A DNA stretch of 31,008 nucleotides from Gelatoporia subvermispora B (taxonomy: Eukaryota; Basidiomycota; Agaricomycetes; Polyporales; Gelatoporiaceae), in NCBI GenBank assembly GCA_000320605.2, contig KB445791.1, positions 1,059,422 through 1,090,429 on the forward strand. The letters run 5' to 3'. The translations under genes were made by a program, and so were the position numbers. A model generated the notes under the pieces. It was not told the origin of the DNA. It ran no database searches and saw nothing but the letters and a program-made list of their open reading frames with translations. Positions 7,981-18,071 of this stretch are shown piece by piece. The stretch's first letter is position 1. Each line of letters opens with the position of its first letter.

Positions 7981-10445
7981 ATCACTTTGAACTGCATAAA
8001 TTACTCGACAGATCCTCGCAATGATATTTGTTGAGCGCTGTAATACCGGATACGAGCCGGCCCGGGGAACCGCTATGGGGTTGACCACCGCGGGCCTCCC
8101 ACCCCACCGGGGAAGGAATGGAGAGATGACAGAAGTCAAGCCGGGGCCAGCGCCCCCGCACCGCAAGCATCAGATGCAGGGCATGACACGGGGACATACC
8201 GGACGTGTACATAAAACCCACGGAAGATAATCCAGAAGGAACGCCTATGTACCACAAGACATCGGAGGCAGACCACTACACAGAATTTGCACCAGAGTGC
8301 CTCGGAGATAAAGCGGTGGCGGGGAGGCATTGATTCCGAAGGAGCGCGATGCGATTTCTACTACAGCTCGGACTACTTAATTGCGGGGTGCGTCTATGTG
8401 ACGCCACCCCTTGTACGCTGGAGCAGGCTTGACAACACCCTTTACATCCTCGGCTGGCCAGTTTCCGAAAAGCAATCCCGCTAGGTACATAAGGCACTCT
8501 TCAAGTTCTCCAAATACCAGCATGCAGCGGGGCTGCGCACCCGAGTGCGCGCGGAGTAAACCAAGGTAGTGGCAGGCCCTCCAGAATAGTTCCCGGTCTA
8601 CATTGGCTACGCAGATGTGTTAAGCAAGACCGCATCTGAGCCTATTGAATTACTCATGACCGAACATCTCTATGGTTTCATCAAGCAATAGCAAGCGCTC
8701 ATGCATGCGTTCCGGAAGCGGCTCGTATGCCGGACGCCAGAGACAGAGGTGTTTCAAGAGGAACAACATCCCGGGAGCGTTGTGAATGTGGGTCAACCCA
8801 AAGTCAAGGTGCGCGGTGATACTGGAGACCTCTCGGAGCAAGAAGGACAATGGCACTGAAATATCGGTGCTCCAAAGAAGCTGTGCGTAGCTGTCGAACA
8901 GCGCCTGACCCTGGAGCAGTGTCAACTAGGGTGAGAGGGCTTGGCGGAGCGCGTGATGACTTACCACAAGGGTCCGGGTCTAACCGGCCCATCCGAGCCA
9001 CAGATGGATCTCGTTGGGGTTGACCACGGGCTCGCGCTGAACTTTGGAACAGAGCAATACACCGCCGGCGTTGTATCCTTCAAGTACCTGCGTGATGGCA
9101 GATGGAAAAAGACGCGAGCGAAGGGAAGGGGCGACGGAGGCCATTGAAAGTGTGGCAGTGGGGGCAGCGACAGCGGGGGCTCTGGGAGAAGGCTGAAGGG
9201 AAAGGGGGTCCCGGGAAAGGGCCCAAAATACATCCTCAATAGCCCCACAGAGGGCACACATTACGGAATCAGCCGGAAGTGCATCAAGCCGATCCACGAT
9301 GCTGCGGGAACTTATCGCTGATTGCGCAACAGGGTGACGGGGAAGAGTGCAACGGGGCCGAATGTGTACCATGACAGACCGGAGGGGACAATATCGTCTC
9401 CGCACCAAGAGCGTGGCCGGCCGATATACCGCGCAAAGCTCAGCGGGTATGTAACGGATATCCGGAACTCGACGGGAGACATGGTCCTAGCGGGACCCAG
9501 AAGAACGTGAAGGGAACATGGGACAGCGGTTCTGTCGACAAAAGATGTGATTCACCATGCGGGGGCATGGAAGCGATAGGGAACAGTGGTTCTAGCGAGA
9601 GGCGATACGAGTTACCGTGCAGCGGCACAGGGGCAACATGGAACAGCGGTTCCGGTAACAAGCAATGTGATATACCATGCAGCAGCATGGACGCGACATG
9701 GAATGGCAGTTCCAGCGACAAGCGATGTGATATATCATGCAGCGGCATGGGTGGGACATGGAACAGCGGTTCCAGCGACAGGCGACGCAATTTCTTGTGT
9801 AACGGCACAGACGCGACATGGAACAGCAGTTCCAGCGACAAGCGACGTGATATACCGTGCAGCGGCACAGACGCGACAGGGAACAGCAGTTCCAGCAAGA
9901 GGCAATGTGACTTCTTGCGCAGCGGCGTGGAGGCGAGCAGAATATGAGGGTTCCGCCCCGGGGGTATCACCGGAACCGCCGCACCGGGGGGAACATGCGG
10001 TCACGAGGTTCGGAACAGGAGGGGGAATATAGCAGGGAAGGAGCGGAGAAAGGAAGGGGCCCTTTGGAACCCCCCTGGTAGGGACAGCATATTCCAGTCC
10101 TACGTCCTGGCGACTGCAGTAGACTTTGACACGCACACGCACAATCTGACTTTTGTTGACATTTTGGAGCTCGACTCGTGAGTAGCTGGGGAAGCCCCAC
10201 GCACTGAGAGGAAGATCCAGAAGCATTTGCGCTGTCTCCGAGCATGGGACGAACAACCTCTGGACCCTTACACAGGTCATTATTCCCTAGCACCACATAT
10301 CCGCCGTCCACCACCTGACTCCCACGGACCTGGGAGGTTGTATTCAATTTCGACTGCGCCCTACCCTAAGCACTACAGTGCTTCTACTAGAAGGGGGCCG
10401 TTGGCTTTCACTAATAAAGTTCAACATCAGTGCTGCCACTGAAAA
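7981..10445. other. GC-rich island inside AT-rich repeat DNA
   Basis: Composition changes sharply near 8030 (CCGGCCCGGGG follows AT-rich sequence) and back near 10400. The island holds many overlapping open frames on both strands and the 60-bp minisatellite. A minus frame at 8650-8925 (91 codons, Leu-rich, GQALFDSYAQLLWSTDISVP) and one at 8980-9408 (142 codons) look least random, but neither matches a family I know. A TGTAATACCGG string at about 8039 resembles an LTR 5' end, yet no partner LTR, primer binding site or reverse transcriptase motif was found. It may be a decayed retroelement insertion. Confidence 0.4.
9521..9940. repeat. 60-bp minisatellite, seven units
   Basis: Seven consecutive 60-base units share GGAACAGCGGTTCCAGCGAC, then AAGCGATGTGATATACC and GCAGCGGCACRGACGCGACA. 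Length is conserved exactly in all seven copies, with roughly 10-25 percent divergence between them. Since 60 is a multiple of three, the array stays open in at least two forward and three reverse frames. The forward frame from 9507 gives a 20-residue cysteine-containing repeat (WNSGSSDKRCDIPCSGMDAT). Whether any frame is translated cannot be decided from sequence. Confidence 0.9.
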
Positions 10446-10539
10446 TGCAAAGTGAGGCATACATACATCTTGCCCTGTACTGATTCTTTCTCTCAGGATT
10501 GTTAGTTATAGTGTGTCATGCCCAAGTTAGACCGAGAAT

Positions 10540-11350
10540 GTGTTAAGTAAGGAATGCTGCTTTTGTGTGGTAGTGTTGTCCAAGATGATCTGCCAAAGCA
10601 AGTTGCACAAGCAGCTACTATACAAATACCAGAGCTTCAACCAAGAAAAATGCATACAATGCAAAGAGGCGCGCATGCCTGATTTGGCAAAGACTGTCCA
10701 CATTTGGACAGGCCTTCAGTGAGGCTTAAGCAAGGAGCTGCTATGATTTTTGCAATATAGAGACTTCAAAAAATTGACCAGGGGACTCAGAACTTGCAAT
10801 TCCAAAAATCACACAAACAAGTCTCTGCATAAGCGGGCACTCAAACTTCTATCCATCAATATGACTACTAATGCAGTTCTCAAGCTTACTGCATTTCTAC
10901 TTATTCATCCACTCTCAAAACTCCATATCTAAGTCTGCTCTATATAGCCACCTCTTTATATGACTTCTGTGTTGAACACAAGTATCTCTGACGGCCAAAT
11001 GTGTCGCAGTAAGTTTTCATTTCTTGTGCAATTATTGCTCTTATGTTCTTGATGCAGTATCCATCAAGTATGCATACGCGCAAATTGAGCAGCTCTGCCT
11101 GTGCAAGCAGGGCATATCAAATGCACTTAGGCTTTGCATGATGTCCTTTGTCATTGTAAATACCAGGCGTACCGCTTTGCAATGGGAACTATTTGGTAAG
11201 TTGCCTACTTATATGGTTCTACAGCGACACAATCAATACCTGTGCTTAGTTTTGAATGATTTGGTTAGAAAAGAAAATGGGAACTCTGAAGAAGAGGTAA
11301 TTCTCAAAGTGTTTAAGTATACAGGGATAGAATTTGAGTTGTTAGAGTAA
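10540..11350 (+). pseudogene. Broken AT-rich ORF chain, unrecognised
   Basis: Two frames in the same phase, 10540-10722 and 10750-10932, are separated only by in-frame stops at 10720-10722 and 10771-10773 region readings, and read like one protein (KCIQCKEARMPDLAKTVHIW, then LTRGLRTCNSKNHTNKSLHK). A third frame, 11024-11350 (108 codons), follows in another phase with a possible GTAAGT donor near 11009. It ends in an acidic segment (KENGNSEEEVILKVFKYTGI). The normal residue mix and the CxxC pair suggest a decayed gene, perhaps transposon-derived. No family is recognised. Confidence 0.3.
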
Positions 11351-11943
11351 ATTGTAGTGATAAATCAAAACTATTGCACTTCTTTGCATTGAAATAGTCT
11401 CTGGTATGCCTCAGATGAGATATATTGGATTAATATGCTACATACAACAGAATTGATAAATGAAGTGCATGCAGAGCAGCTCGCGCATAACAATACAACT
11501 TGTGCATGCTAACAGATGTGCAGGAGGCTGCATACGCAAGCACTCCAGTACACTGTTTTTACTGATTCAACAGGTTCTTGCTATCTGATAACACATGTAT
11601 TCTGATTTCAAAGGGCTTATTGTTAATGTGATTTTTTATTACTGCAATGTCACATGCTGACATGCCATTGTTACTGATGATCACGTGGTGCACACATGGC
11701 TACCACCCTAAAACAACCAATTGAATTCTAGCTGGCCTTGGTCAGCAATGGTAGCTGCTTGAAGCCGAGCCCAAGCCCGGGACTTGGGGCCAGGCTGAGC
11801 CAAGCCCTGTACAACACTATCCCCATTGAAGAACTGGATCTTACTTGTAGCCACAGTCATGCTACCGGCATGGTTCAGCTATCCATCAGTAGAGTGCCAA
11901 GCGAGTGAGATCGTGTACCACGGTCTCAAGGTCGGATTATGAA
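11351..11943. other. AT-rich intergenic stretch, no gene seen
   Basis: About 590 bases with only very short frames. A G/C-rich patch around 11765-11815 contains small inverted words (AGCCCAAG, CTTGGGGC) but no feature I can name. Confidence 0.4.
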
Positions 11944-12633
11944 GCAGACCTTTATTGTGATTGTCCTCTTTATTGTAATTGATCTCCCACGCCTATAATA
12001 GATCACTAGTAGATGACTTCCCGCAAGAATTTAGGACCAGTTTCCCTAAATTGCAGACTTGCAAAAAGTGTGACCAGCATCCCTTGCTAAAACTGGCCCC
12101 AAAATGTGAGCACGTGCAACATCTCAAACAGCTGTGTCTAGGGCCAGTTTCACTAAATCTGCCACACATCTGTTCTGTCTACACATGTTCTGACATGCTC
12201 TCCCTATGGGCAACAAAGATGACCTCCTGTGATGAGGATGCACAATTATTCTCGGGCTTCTTGCAACGTAGATTACACAGGAGGATGGCAGCAAGGAGCA
12301 GCATCGTGATTCACAAAGCTGAGTGCACATAGCAATGACAGTATCAAGCTCAACAGATGGCCATAAACGGCAGGCGTCGGTCACCACAAAAGATGGAGTT
12401 ATATTTGTACACCTCAAGCGACACGAGTGATCATAAGGGAACTCTGAAAAGCTCTGGGAAGCTCTGGGAGGAGGGTACCCCCCTCGACCCAAATTCGTCA
12501 TCTAGGAGCATTTAGGATGTGCATCGGAGTTTGAAAATGTTACACTCGGCCGTCCGCTTAGGCCATCTAGGACACGAAATCTAGGAAAACTGGCCCTAGA
12601 TTCCTTACGGGAAGTCATCCAGTAAAGGTCTGC
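11944..12633. mobile_element. MITE-like element with about 42-bp inverted repeats
   Basis: The left end 12012-12052 (GATGACTTCCCGCAAGAATT, then TAGGACCAGTTTCCCTAAAT) matches the reverse complement of 12577-12619 (GATGACTTCCCGTAAGGAAT, then CTAGGGCCAGTTTTCCTAG) at about 80 percent. A further outer pair, GCAGACCTTTATTG (11944-11957) and CAGTAAAGGTCTGC (12620-12633), also forms an inverted repeat. On the left, 54 bases separate the outer and inner repeats; on the right they abut. The interior has no convincing gene; the 117-codon frame 11979-12332 runs through the left repeat and is not credible. This is a non-autonomous DNA element by structure. Confidence 0.6.
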
Positions 12634-12761
12634 CTACGGGAGACTACAAGAAACCCAGGGTTACTTTGATCATTCAGGTCAGCTATCTTGATTAAGTTAC
12701 ATAACATACACATCGAGGATAACCTTGATATTGCAAATCTCAATTACATGAAGTTAGCCAT

Positions 12762-13691
12762 TTACAATCCGACCAGTAATGATTCTCCTGTAGCCATTAG
12801 GCCAAACGCATGGCGAGCACGCCGGATAAATGCATAAAAATCACGGGTGGCATTCAACTCTTCGAGCAAAATTGGTAGCACCGGCAGGAAAGGTGTCGTC
12901 GTGGGCACTGCGCAATCCGAGTCAATCATTTCGCCCGGGCATCACAGCGGAAATCCCACCTCGATATGAGCGGTCCGACAGGTCCATGACGATAGAGAAT
13001 TCACGATCTAAATTGGCGGAATCGATGTGCGTGAATCGGATCAAGATCCTGTCTTTGTCGATACCTTCTACGAGGCATCGCAATTTGCGTTCGCAATCCG
13101 CCAGTTCAGGCCCCGAACGGGAGGCATGCGACTCTAGCAGGCTACAATCTCGATTGCGCTCTGGCAGTTAACCCAGGCGAGTGAGATGATCTTTCTGAGC
13201 AGACAAGAGCAGGAGACGTACCTCGGCGTAGGTTTGCCGCTACAAGTTTGCTCTGCTCAATCTCCGTGTCTAGGGATGCGCATTTCTCCCTGATTCCAGC
13301 TAGCTGCCTTCGAAACCCAGCAACTGATGCTTCTGCTTCCCTCTTCTCTTCCTGTTCGTGATCGAGAACTGAGCGATACAGTTTGTTCAACACAAGCTGA
13401 GGTAAGGACTAGGGGAGACGCACCGGCTATGAGTTCGATTTCCTTTACTTTACATGCATTAGTCTCCGTCTCAATCTGCTGAATCTTCTCAGAGACTTTC
13501 TTCTTCTCCGCGAAATGGCCGGTCTTGCGGTTCGCGATCTCGGTTAGGGCGCGTTGTGTGTAGTTGGACACCGCTTTGAGGAAGTTGCGGGTTGAGGCCT
13601 CGTAAGCGTCTAACTTGAGGTCAATCTGAGGGTTCTGAGAGGCCAATACAGTCGCAAGGTCAAGTTTCGGAGCCCGGGAGACGTGAAGCAT
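12762..13691 (-). CDS. SPC25: Kinetochore protein Spc25 (Ndc80 complex), four exons, 253 aa
   Basis: Minus-strand exons: 13691-13424, 13368-13222, 13160-12960, 12907-12762. Introns are 55, 61 and 52 nt, all GT-AG, and phases agree. The protein begins MLHVSRAPKLDLATVLASQN, then PQIDLKLDAYEASTRNFL, and continues as a long coiled coil (about residues 35-155: EKKKVSEKIQQIETE, VLDHEQEEKREAEASVAGF, CASLDTEIEQSK). A globular C-terminal domain follows, with RKLRCLVEGIDKDRILIRFT, EFSIVMDLSDRSY and TTTPFLPVLPILLEELNATR. This is the Spc25 layout; with Spc24 it anchors the Ndc80 complex to the inner kinetochore and so links chromosomes to spindle microtubules. Length is normal for fungal Spc25. The gene is head-to-head with the DBF2-type kinase. 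Confidence 0.88.
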
Positions 13692-13854
13692 TGTGATGAG
13701 GATGGGCCAGGGGATGTGAGAGTGGAGAGCGCGTCTTGTTGAGCAGGTCGCGGTCGTGATTTGAGGTTGATTGATCGGGCTGCACGTGACCGTGATCCGG
13801 GGTTGGAATCGTTGGACTTGGTGGCATGCAGCAACCTCCATTCCAACCACCACC
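13692..13854. promoter_or_regulatory. Shared divergent promoter of SPC25 and DBF2
   Basis: Only 163 bases separate the two start codons, so both promoters and both 5' leaders lie here. No obvious TATA box is seen. A shared element would fit two mitotic genes that need similar timing, but that is inference. Confidence 0.55.
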
Positions 13855-15822
13855 ATGACCGCCTCGTCATCTTCAGACACCCCCCGCTACGACGGATTGC
13901 CCGATATACACATGAACACGGCCAAGGGAATGACGCTGGGCGTCCCCGACATTCGCATGGCGACTGCGAAGGGCATGACCTTCGATCGCGATATCAGGAT
14001 GGAGACTGCAAGAGCCGATGGCACTCTGAAGGGAGCAAACTTCAAGCTCTGGGAGAGGGAACTCTTGGAGAGCCCGGAAGTGAGGAGGAAATCCACCGTC
14101 GCCCAGCTCTGTGAGTAGCTCGTTCAGAGGGTTCCGCAACGCTACACGCAACCGCAACCCCCGATATCATCTTCTCAACATATCCTTTTGAGATGTAGCA
14201 TCTATATTGTGCTGGAGACTGATCGAAAAGACCAGATTTTCTTGATTACTACTTCCAACTCTTGGGCTACCTAGCAGCGAGGAAGGATCGCCGGACCAAG
14301 TTCGATGCCGACACTTCCGCGCGCAACCTAACGTCGGCAGAATACAATAAAGAATACAAATCATATTGCGGACGAGAGCGCGTTGTTCTTAGGAAGAGAC
14401 GGACAAAGCTCAAGGTAGATCAATTCCACATCATTGCCCAAGTCGGACAAGGCGGATATGGCGAGGTCTTCCTCGCCCGGAAGCAAGACTCGGGCGAAGT
14501 ATGTGCCCTGAAGAAGATGCGCAAACGGACGCTCTACAAGATGGATGAGGTAGGAACGTAACATATCTTTCATTCAGTCGCACTAACGCGCTGTAGGTCC
14601 GTCATGTGCTTGTTGAACGAGACATCTTGACTGCGACGAAGACACCTTGGCTCGTCCGACTCTTGTATGCATTCCAAGACCCGTCATATGTGTACCTTGC
14701 GATGGAATACGTCCCGGGAGGCGATTTCCGAACTCTATTGAACAATTCCGGTGTCTTGAAGGAGGAACACGCAAGATTCTACATCAGCGAGATGTTTGCT
14801 GCAGTAAACGAACTGCACAAGCTCGGTTATATCCACCGTGATCTCAAGCCGGAAGTGAGTCGCTCTCGGATTTCATAGAGAATGTACTTTATCTCCCTTC
14901 AGAACTTTCTGGTGGACGGCACTGGTCATGTCAAGCTGACAGACTTTGGACTGGCGACCGGAGCTCTGAATCCGCAGCGGATCGAGTCGCTGAAGATCAA
15001 GGTTTGCATTATCGTCGCGTAGACAAGTCCACAACTCATACCACCACCCTAGCTGGACAAAGTAAAGGACAACCAGATAATCCACCGTTCGACAATCGAG
15101 CGGCGGTCGATCTACCGCTCCATCCGGAACCAAGACCCGCGGTACGCCGACTCGATTGTCGGCTCGCCCGACTACATGGCGCCCGAGGTGCTGCGCGGCA
15201 AGCCGTACACATTCTCGGTCGACTACTGGTCGCTCGGCTGCATCCTGTTCGAGTTCCTCGCGGGCTTCCCGCCCTTCAGCGGGAGCACGCCGGAGGAGAC
15301 GTGGACGAACCTGAAGAACTGGACCAAGGTCCTGCGCCGGCCCGAGTACGACAGGCCCGAGGACCTCATCTTCAACCTGTCCGACGTCGCGTGGGACGCG
15401 GTGACGAGGTGCGATACATTTTGCCTAGCAGATCTCTAGCAGGTAGTGGCTGACACTGGCTGGGTAGACTGATCGCACACGCAAGCATGCGGTACTCGAC
15501 GCTCTCGCAGCTGACGCAGCACCCGTTCTTCAGCCGCGTCAAGTGGGACAACCTGCGTGCGGTCAGGGCGCCATTCGTGCCCGCTCTCGACTCCGAGATC
15601 GACACCGGGTACTACGACGACTTCACGTCCCCGGAGGACATGGCGAAGTACGCCGAGGTGCAGGAGAAGCAGCGGAACGTCGAGGCGGTGAAGGACACCG
15701 AGGAGCCGTTCTCGCGCGGCGTCTGGGTGGGCTTCACCTTTGGAAAGAACGGGCCGAACACGCGCGTGTTGAATATGATAGGGAGCCCGGACGACACGGA
15801 CTCGTTTGCAACTATATTCTGA
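13855..15822 (+). CDS. DBF2: DBF2/Sid2-type NDR family protein kinase, six exons, 545 aa
   Basis: Exons: 13855-14110, 14236-14549, 14597-14854, 14903-15001, 15053-15408, 15468-15822. The start CACCATGACC is a strong context and was preferred over the in-frame ATG at 13771. The NDR N-terminal regulatory helix ([19 protein letters not shown], residues 86-104), where Mob1 binds in this family, precedes the kinase domain. That domain has the glycine loop GQGGYG (156-161), Lys178, HRDLKPEN (270-277), DFG (290-292), the long NDR activation-segment insert, the T-loop site [12 protein letters not shown] (Ser343) and the hydrophobic motif VGFTF (Thr518). All catalytic residues are present. Dbf2/Sid2 with Mob1 drives the mitotic exit/septation initiation pathway. 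It is divergent from SPC25 and convergent with the UNC93-like gene. Confidence 0.9.
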
Positions 15823-16128
15823 ATTCTGCGTTTTGGATGCTGGATGTGTGTAGCGTTTTGTTCGCCGATACCTGATCGATACCATTTGTAGGACCGCTGT
15901 CATTATTAGAATCGTCACGATGTTGGAACATTATAATTCATAGCATATAGTCCTCTGCGAGGACGACAGGTCATAACGTAGTAGTGTGCACAAAGGGTAT
16001 CCAAGACAAAAGGAGCGCTGAGCCTTTAATCTCCCTCTGGCCTGCGCTCACGGGGAGCATGTTCGGAATCCATCCGAGCACTGGAGAAGCATCAGAGGAA
16101 GGCGGCGAAGTGAAGGGTGGGGATACTC
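15823..16128. other. Convergent 3' intergenic region
   Basis: The 306 bases between the stop codons of the kinase (plus) and the UNC93-like gene (minus) should hold both 3' UTRs and polyadenylation sites. No gene is seen. Confidence 0.5.
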
Positions 16129-18071
16129 TTACAGGATGTCGACAATCTCGTCTGAAGGGTCTGTGTAGTCTTTTACGCGCATGTAGACCATCGGCAGCGC
16201 GCAGACGAGCCCCGCGACGAGCAGGACCCATGTCGAAATGAAGATGTTCATGAATCTGATGCAGCTGATCAGTAGAGTACCACGTTGCGGTGAGAAGCGT
16301 ATACTCACGGTATGCCAATGCCATCTGCACGCCAGATGCCTGCAGCACCCGCGGATTGGATTGACTTGTCTGCAATAAGGTGTTCAAAACTCGGTCAGCA
16401 CAATACGTTCGGGTGCGAGAGGGAGTAAGATCACGTACAAAAGCCGGCAAAGTTGGCGAGCTTCCCGGGGTCGTTGGACATGGCGCCCATCATCCAGTAC
16501 GCTGTGGTCTGCCACATGGCGTCGAGGATGCCGCAGAGAATGTAGAGCCAGATACGTCCGACCAACGCCGAGTCGTTTATATCGATGTGGTGGAAGTCTG
16601 GCGCGGCGACGCTCTCACGCGTGTAGTTCCTGACAAACGTAGTTATCAGCGTCAGCGTCCTCGCCGCAAGGACGAGGGACTCACTTCTGATAGAAGTACG
16701 CCCAGGTGTGGACGACAAAGACCATGACGAGCAGGACGACCCAGCCTGCGAACGCGCGGAAACGGCGGGAGAGGCCTTTCTGGTCGAGCAGGATGCCGAT
16801 GCTAACGGAACCGACGATCTGCGAAAGCCAATATACGAGGTTGTTCAGCGAGCGCGTACGGATGTTGAATAGCGCTTCGTTGAAGTCATTGAATTCTGCA
16901 ATGGATGCCAGACATGTCAGGTCTATGCCGCATACGTGAGCAGGTATAAATGTGCGCACGCCATGTGTAAAACCAGTTGGAGGCGAGGAACATGGGAAAG
17001 AGTAGGATGATGTATGGGTCGGTGCGGAGCGTGATCCAGAGCCCGTAGAACTCGGTCTTCCACGACGGATGGCGCAGTGTGGTGACCTTCGAGCCGTCGG
17101 AGCGGATCATCTTGTTCGGATTGGCCATAAAGAGCGGGATGATGGCACCAATGCCGGTGAGAACGAGGAAACCAATCTGGGAAACGCGGCCGTGAGCTAA
17201 ACCAAACGCACACGCGTGAGCGCGCACCCACATATGTCCCGTTCCCGACTGTTGCGCATCAGTCAGATCACTCTGTGTCTACGCGCCACGGGACTGCGTG
17301 CGTACCTGAGTTGCTCTGGCGCGGCGCGCGGCACACGTAAGATTAGCGGCGTACGGCCGGACGCGGCGCGAGGGCTCACCTGGTTATTGAAGTTCTGGCC
17401 GAACGACACAGCTGCGCCGACGACGCCGCCGAGGTTGAAGACGGACCAGAAGATGCCGATGAACTTGCCCTTCTCGCTCTCGGTCGGGTACGCCATCATG
17501 AGCGAGCCCTGCGCGGTCCACAGCATGCCCGCACAAATGCCCAGGACGGCGCCTGCAGCGATCACGAACGAGCCGGCACCTGGGTGGATGTTGAGAGCGC
17601 TGGGAACAATTGGTGAGCCGCAGCATCGGGATGGAGCAGGGTCGGACGACGCACAGGTAAGAGCCGATGTAGAGGCCGTAGCCCGAGCTCCCGATGAGCA
17701 GCGTAAGTCGTGAGCCCAGGACATTGTTGATTGAACTATGCATTGTCAACACGAGACGGCGAGACACGGCGCGAGGCGACGCACCCAGCAAAGAACGCGG
17801 TAAAAGCAAAGGTCGCGTAGAGCGCCGAGTTGGCATTGTCGGCGACGGTCGCGCTGAGCTGGCCGCCGCCGCCGAGGCCGTTGAGGGCGTTGAAGAGGCC
17901 GGGGCACATGAAGCAGACAAAGCCGAGCATAAAGACCTGCACGACGGGGTGGTAGTACAATCGCCTGAAGCCCGTATGTTGGGGGAGGATCTCCGGGGCA
18001 AGCGCGAGGTCGGAGCCGCTGCCTGAGCCCGAGCGGCTGGCGTACTCCTTGTCGTAGCCGGCGTCGGACAT
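16129..18071 (-). CDS. UNC93-like major facilitator protein, ten exons including two microexons, 473 aa
   Basis: Minus exons: 18071-17785, 17735-17655, 17599-17380, 17315-17306, 17247-17231, 17176-16960, 16895-16685, 16629-16439, 16369-16309, 16255-16129. All introns are GT-AG and the phases close. After a short Ser/Gly-rich cytosolic N-terminus come about 11-12 hydrophobic helices: VVQVFMLGFVCFMCPGLFNA, LTLLIGSSGYGLYIGSYL, AGAVLGICAGMLWTAQGSLM and so on. The motifs PGLFNALNGLGGGG and NSVGNGTYIGFLVLTG are hallmarks of the fungal UNC93/DUF895 group. The second is assembled across the 10-nt and 17-nt exons. Members are polytopic membrane proteins related to ion-channel regulator UNC-93; the fungal substrate is unknown. 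The gene appears intact. Confidence 0.88.

Noticed and set aside
8020..8500. Gypsy-type LTR retrotransposon in the GC-rich island
   Set aside because: A TGTAATAC start is suggestive, but no second LTR, primer binding site, protease, reverse transcriptase or integrase motif could be found.
11979..12332. 117-codon forward frame
   Set aside because: It runs straight through the inverted repeat of the MITE-like element and shows no coding signal.
13771..14118. Upstream in-frame ATG for the DBF2 kinase
   Set aside because: It would add 28 Trp/His-rich residues atypical of the family and consume half the shared promoter; the ATG at 13855 has a much better context.
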